Positions 61,273-64,000 of a stretch of 64,000 bases of DNA are shown in pieces. A model generated the notes under the pieces. The model was not told the DNA's origin and did no database searches. It saw nothing but the letters and a program-made list of their open reading frames with translations. Source of the DNA: Prevotellaceae bacterium (GTDB lineage: Bacteria > Bacteroidota > Bacteroidia > Bacteroidales > UBA932). Made by a program: the position numbers and the translations under genes. The DNA is taken from NCBI GenBank assembly GCA_031258195.1, contig JAIRNF010000057.1, positions 1-64,000 on the forward strand. Reading direction: 5' to 3'. Every line of letters begins with the position of its first letter. The stretch's first letter is position 1.

Positions 61273-62298
61273 ATGGCAAAATATACTCAACAAGATTTTA
61301 AGAGTAGTTCGGAAGTTAAATGGTGTCCTGGTTGTGGCGACTACGCTATCCTTGCTGCTGTACAACGTGTACTACCCGAAGTTGCCGAACAGCTGAACTA
61401 CGACAAAGAACGCTTTACGTTTGTATCCGGAATCGGATGCTCGTCACGCTTTCCATACTACATGAATACCTTTGGATTTCACGGAATCCATGGACGCGCT
61501 GCGGCTATCGCTACAGGCGCAAAAGTTGCAAATCCTAAGCTTAGTATCTGGCAAATATCGGGAGACGGGGATGCCTTAGCTATCGGAGGTAACCATTTTA
61601 TACATGCTATCCGCCGTAATATAGATATTAACATCGTACTGTTCGACAACCAGATCTACGGTTTGACTAAAGGTCAGTACTCGCCTACTTCTCGACTAGG
61701 TATCATTACTAAAACATCGCCGTTTGGTACAGTAGAACATCCCTTTACTCCAGGCGAGTTGGTGCTTGGTGCAAGAGGTACATTCTTTGCCCGCTCGCTT
61801 GATGCTGAAATGAAGCTTACGGCAGAGTGTTTAGTTGAGTCTGCAAAGCACGACGGTGCTGCTGTTACCGTAATACTGCAGAACTGCGTTATCTTTAACG
61901 ATGGTACACATTCAGAATATGCCGATAAAGATGTAAGAGCAGATCGCACCATTATTCTTCGCCACGGAGAACCTATGATTTATGGCAAAAACCGTGAAAA
62001 GGGTTTGGTTCTTGATATAGAACACATGTGCCTTAAATCTGTAACTATAGGCGAAGACGGCATTACCGAAGATGACATTTTGGTACACAACGCGCAAAAT
62101 CCAGACCCCGGTATTCATATGATGCTTATCAATATGAAATCGCCTGAGATGCCTGTTGCTCTGGGTGTTATTCGTGCTGTTAAAGACTTAACATATGACG
62201 ACAACGTGCGCGATCAGGTACTCGAAGTTCAGAAAGGAAGAATGATTTGCTGTGTTGACGAACTGTTGAACAGCGGCTCTACATGGACGGTAGAATAA
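61273..62298 (+). CDS. korB: 2-oxoacid:ferredoxin oxidoreductase, beta subunit
   Basis: The thiamine-diphosphate subunit. The 341-residue protein has KWCPGCGDYAIL (~16-27), VSGIGCSSRFPYYMNTFGFH, HGRAAAIATGAKVA and the ThDP motif ISGDGDALAIGGNHFIHAIR ... NIDINIVLFDNQIYGLTKG. The KorB type (2-oxoglutarate) is favoured over PorB by this layout, but substrate cannot be proven. It lacks its own ferredoxin domain, so electrons go to a separate ferredoxin. Confidence 0.92.
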   Translation: MAKYTQQDFKSSSEVKWCPGCGDYAILAAVQRVLPEVAEQLNYDKERFTFVSGIGCSSRFPYYMNTFGFHGIHGRAAAIATGAKVANPKLSIWQISGDGDALAIGGNHFIHAIRRNIDINIVLFDNQIYGLTKGQYSPTSRLGIITKTSPFGTVEHPFTPGELVLGARGTFFARSLDAEMKLTAECLVESAKHDGAAVTVILQNCVIFNDGTHSEYADKDVRADRTIILRHGEPMIYGKNREKGLVLDIEHMCLKSVTIGEDGITEDDILVHNAQNPDPGIHMMLINMKSPEMPVALGVIRAVKDLTYDDNVRDQVLEVQKGRMICCVDELLNSGSTWTVE

Positions 62299-62316
62299 TA
62301 AACTAGTATGCAGAAG

Positions 62317-62350
62317 TTGGGCATGAAGTAAAGTTAAACTTCATGCCCAA
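62317..62350. terminator. 13-bp hairpin between korB and gdhA
   Basis: TTGGGCATGAAGT (62317-62329) and ACTTCATGCCCAA (62338-62350) pair perfectly, 19 bp after korB and 46 bp before gdhA. No T-run follows, so it may slow or attenuate rather than end transcription. Confidence 0.6.
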
Positions 62351-62396
62351 GCTACATAACCACACACAAAAACTAAACTAAAAAACAACTATTATT

Positions 62397-63731
62397 ATGA
62401 AGGTACAGGAAGTGATGTCCAACCTGGAAAAGAAGTATGGACACGAAAAAGAGTATTTACAAGCAGTTCACGAAGTTCTTGAGTCTATAGAGGAAGTTTA
62501 CAATAAACATCCTGAGTTTGAAAAAGCTCGTATTGTTGAACGTATTGTTGAGCCAGATCGTATCTTTACATTTAAAGTAGAATGGCAAGACGACAATGGC
62601 GAAATACACGTAAACACCGGCTACCGCGTTCAGTTTAATAACGCTATTGGACCATACAAGGGAGGTCTTCGTTTCCACCCATCTGTTACCCTTTCAACTT
62701 TAAAGTTCTTAGGTTTCGAACAAACCTTTAAAAACGCTCTTACAACCCTTCCTATGGGTGGTGGTAAGGGAGGTTCAGACTTCAACCCAAAAGGTCGTTC
62801 AGATCGCGAAGTAATGCGCTTCTGCCAATCATTCATGACCGAGCTTTGGCGTTACATTGGTCCTGAGACCGACGTTCCTGCTGGTGATATCGGAGTTGCT
62901 GGTCGCGAAATTGGCTTCATGTACGGTTGGTATAAGAAATTAGCTCGCGAAAATACCGGAGTTCTTACCGGAAAAGGCGCAACTTGGGGAGGTTCTTTAA
63001 TTCGCCCTGAAGCTACAGGTTTTGGTGGTGTTTATTTCCTTGATCATATGCTAAAAACTCGAGGCATCGATATTAAAGGCAAAACTGTTGCGGTTTCTGG
63101 CTTTGGTAACGTTGCTTGGGGTGCTGCTATGAAGGCTACTGAGCTAGGCGCAAAAGTTATTGCTCTTTCTGGACCTGATGGATACATTCTTGACGAAGCA
63201 GGAATGAACACAGAAAAGATTGCCTATATGGTTGAGCTTCGTAACTCGTGCAACGATGTAGTTGCTCCTTACGAAAAGAAGTTTGCAGGTTCTAAGTTCT
63301 TTGCAGGCAAAAAACCTTGGGAAGTAAAGGTTGATATCGCTCTTCCTTGCGCTATTCAAAACGAACTAAACGGCGAAGATGCTAAGAAGTTAATTGCAAA
63401 CGGCGTTATTTGTGTTGCCGAAATTTCTAACATGGGTTGTACTCCTGAAGCTATTGCTGAATTCCAAAAGGCAAAGATTCTTTTTGCTCCTGGTAAGGCA
63501 GTAAACGCCGGTGGTGTTTCTGTATCTGGTTTAGAAATGACTCAGAACACTATGAAACTTAACTGGACAGCTAATGAAGTTGACGCTAAGCTGAAACAAA
63601 TTATGGAGAATATCCACGAAGCTTGCATTATGTACGGTAAAGAAGGCGATTATATTAACTACGTTAAGGGTGCTAATATTGCCGGATTTATGAAGGTTGC
63701 CCGCGCAATGCTTGAGCAAGGTATTTGCTAG
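62397..63731 (+). CDS. gdhA: glutamate dehydrogenase, hexameric small form
   Basis: Makes glutamate from 2-oxoglutarate and ammonia (or the reverse) with NAD(P)H. The 444-residue protein has the substrate lysines in IGPYKGGLRFHP (K88) and PMGGGKGGSDF (K124), AGDIGVAGREIGFMYG, and the dinucleotide fold VAVSGFGNVAWGAA. Length and motifs match the GdhA class, usually NADP-linked. It follows korAB, whose substrate it shares. An IS1-type element begins 22 bp after the stop. Confidence 0.95.
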   Translation: MKVQEVMSNLEKKYGHEKEYLQAVHEVLESIEEVYNKHPEFEKARIVERIVEPDRIFTFKVEWQDDNGEIHVNTGYRVQFNNAIGPYKGGLRFHPSVTLSTLKFLGFEQTFKNALTTLPMGGGKGGSDFNPKGRSDREVMRFCQSFMTELWRYIGPETDVPAGDIGVAGREIGFMYGWYKKLARENTGVLTGKGATWGGSLIRPEATGFGGVYFLDHMLKTRGIDIKGKTVAVSGFGNVAWGAAMKATELGAKVIALSGPDGYILDEAGMNTEKIAYMVELRNSCNDVVAPYEKKFAGSKFFAGKKPWEVKVDIALPCAIQNELNGEDAKKLIANGVICVAEISNMGCTPEAIAEFQKAKILFAPGKAVNAGGVSVSGLEMTQNTMKLNWTANEVDAKLKQIMENIHEACIMYGKEGDYINYVKGANIAGFMKVARAMLEQGIC

Positions 63732-63821
63732 TACAAACCTTATATAGAAAAAGGGTAATGATGCCAAAAATGGTGCGTTTAAAGTATTGTAGCCGATTAA
63801 CTATTTTTCTGTTCCAAGGAT

Positions 63822-63865
63822 ATTTTGGAGGTTAGCCGAAGCTAGCTTCGGCTAACCTCCAAAAT
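63822..63865. repeat. 44-bp perfect palindrome in the IS1 leader
   Basis: Bases 63822-63843 are the exact reverse complement of 63844-63865, centred on GAAGCTAGCTTC. It ends 2 bp before the transposase ATG and could block readthrough expression from outside. Confidence 0.9.
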
Positions 63866-63867
63866 GT

Positions 63868-64000
63868 ATGACAAAATCTCGCGGTATTCGATGCCCCCAA
63901 TGTCAAAATTTCAATGTCCAAAAACGTGGTAGGCGTAACAACAAAATCCGACCGTACCGTAACGACTGCCAAAAGAGCTTTACCCGCAGCCGTAAAGCCG
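63868..64000 (+). CDS. IS1-type transposase N-terminus (InsA-like zinc ribbon), cut by window end
   Basis: ATG at 63868 opens 44 codons running off the window: MTKSRGIRCPQCQNFNVQKR, then RPYRNDCQKSFTRSRKA. This is the DNA-binding zinc ribbon of IS1-family InsA proteins (CPxC ... YRCxxC-x-K). One expected cysteine is missing: the second half reads YRNDC rather than YRC-x-DC, apparently a one-codon loss, so zinc binding may be impaired. The rest of the transposase cannot be seen. Confidence 0.75.
   Translation, partial: MTKSRGIRCPQCQNFNVQKRGRRNNKIRPYRNDCQKSFTRSRKA

Larger units (their letters stand above)
63754..64000 (+). mobile_element. IS1-family insertion sequence, left part
   Basis: The left end begins GGTAATGATGCCAAAAATGG at 63754, which closely resembles the inverted repeat of IS1 (GGTGATGCTGCCAA). 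The transposase ORF begins 114 bp inside. The right end lies beyond the window. It is inserted directly behind gdhA without breaking it. Confidence 0.75.

Overview
The window looks like chromosome of a Bacteroidota bacterium, most likely order Bacteroidales. Four things point that way: many promoters of the Bacteroidota type (TAnnTTTG at about -7, often with TTTG or TTG about 20 bp upstream); the neighbourhoods mutL-rhomboid-EEP and coaX-porin-TPR-lptC-corC; a GG-leader peptide with a peptidase-containing ABC exporter; and the futalosine-pathway enzyme MqnE with 2-oxoacid:ferredoxin oxidoreductase. Base composition is AT-rich. I cannot name a genus.

Layout. 0.1-28.8 kb is mostly housekeeping: asd, an MFS exporter, a badly decayed AsmA-like pseudogene, mutL-rhomboid-EEP phosphatase-glycosyltransferase-tsaC-thioesterase, msrBA, a surface 5'-nucleotidase, proline dehydrogenase, a membrane-tethered DNA-binding regulator, thiL, mfd, the coaX-porin-TPR-lptC-corC operon, a YitT protein and glutaminase. 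28.8-51.4 kb is accessory and full of wreckage. It holds a frameshifted HAD gene, two identical CAT-anticodon tRNA genes bounding a 2.7-kb island with two cargo genes, three copies of one serine hydrolase in different stages of loss, several broken secreted-protein genes, an IS1595-type remnant and a broken XRE regulator. rpmH and a biotin-less carboxyltransferase gene lie among these. The main find is a minus-strand cluster at 43.8-49.5 kb: a double-glycine precursor peptide with four cysteines, two secreted CarboxypepD_reg-like proteins, a polytopic membrane protein, a membrane-anchored thioredoxin-like protein and a C39-peptidase ABC exporter. 51.6-63.7 kb is housekeeping again: metH, metF, mqnE, a frameshifted barrel gene, a gamma-carbonic-anhydrase-like protein, korAB and gdhA. 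An IS1-family element begins 22 bp after gdhA and runs off the window.

Functional links. metH and metF supply and use methyl-THF. KorAB and Gdh act on either side of 2-oxoglutarate. LptC and possibly the neighbouring barrel and TPR proteins serve the envelope. MsrBA, the thioredoxin-like protein and the exporter point to extracytoplasmic thiol chemistry.

Two themes recur. First, long perfect inverted repeats: a 110-bp palindrome at the left edge, a family of hairpins with compensating arm changes, a 21-bp stem inside the lptC signal peptide, a 23-bp stem over a start codon and a 44-bp palindrome in the IS1 leader. Second, gene decay, with at least ten broken genes, which suggests relaxed selection or a lineage-specific change of lifestyle. 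Promoter positions also suggest several leaderless mRNAs.
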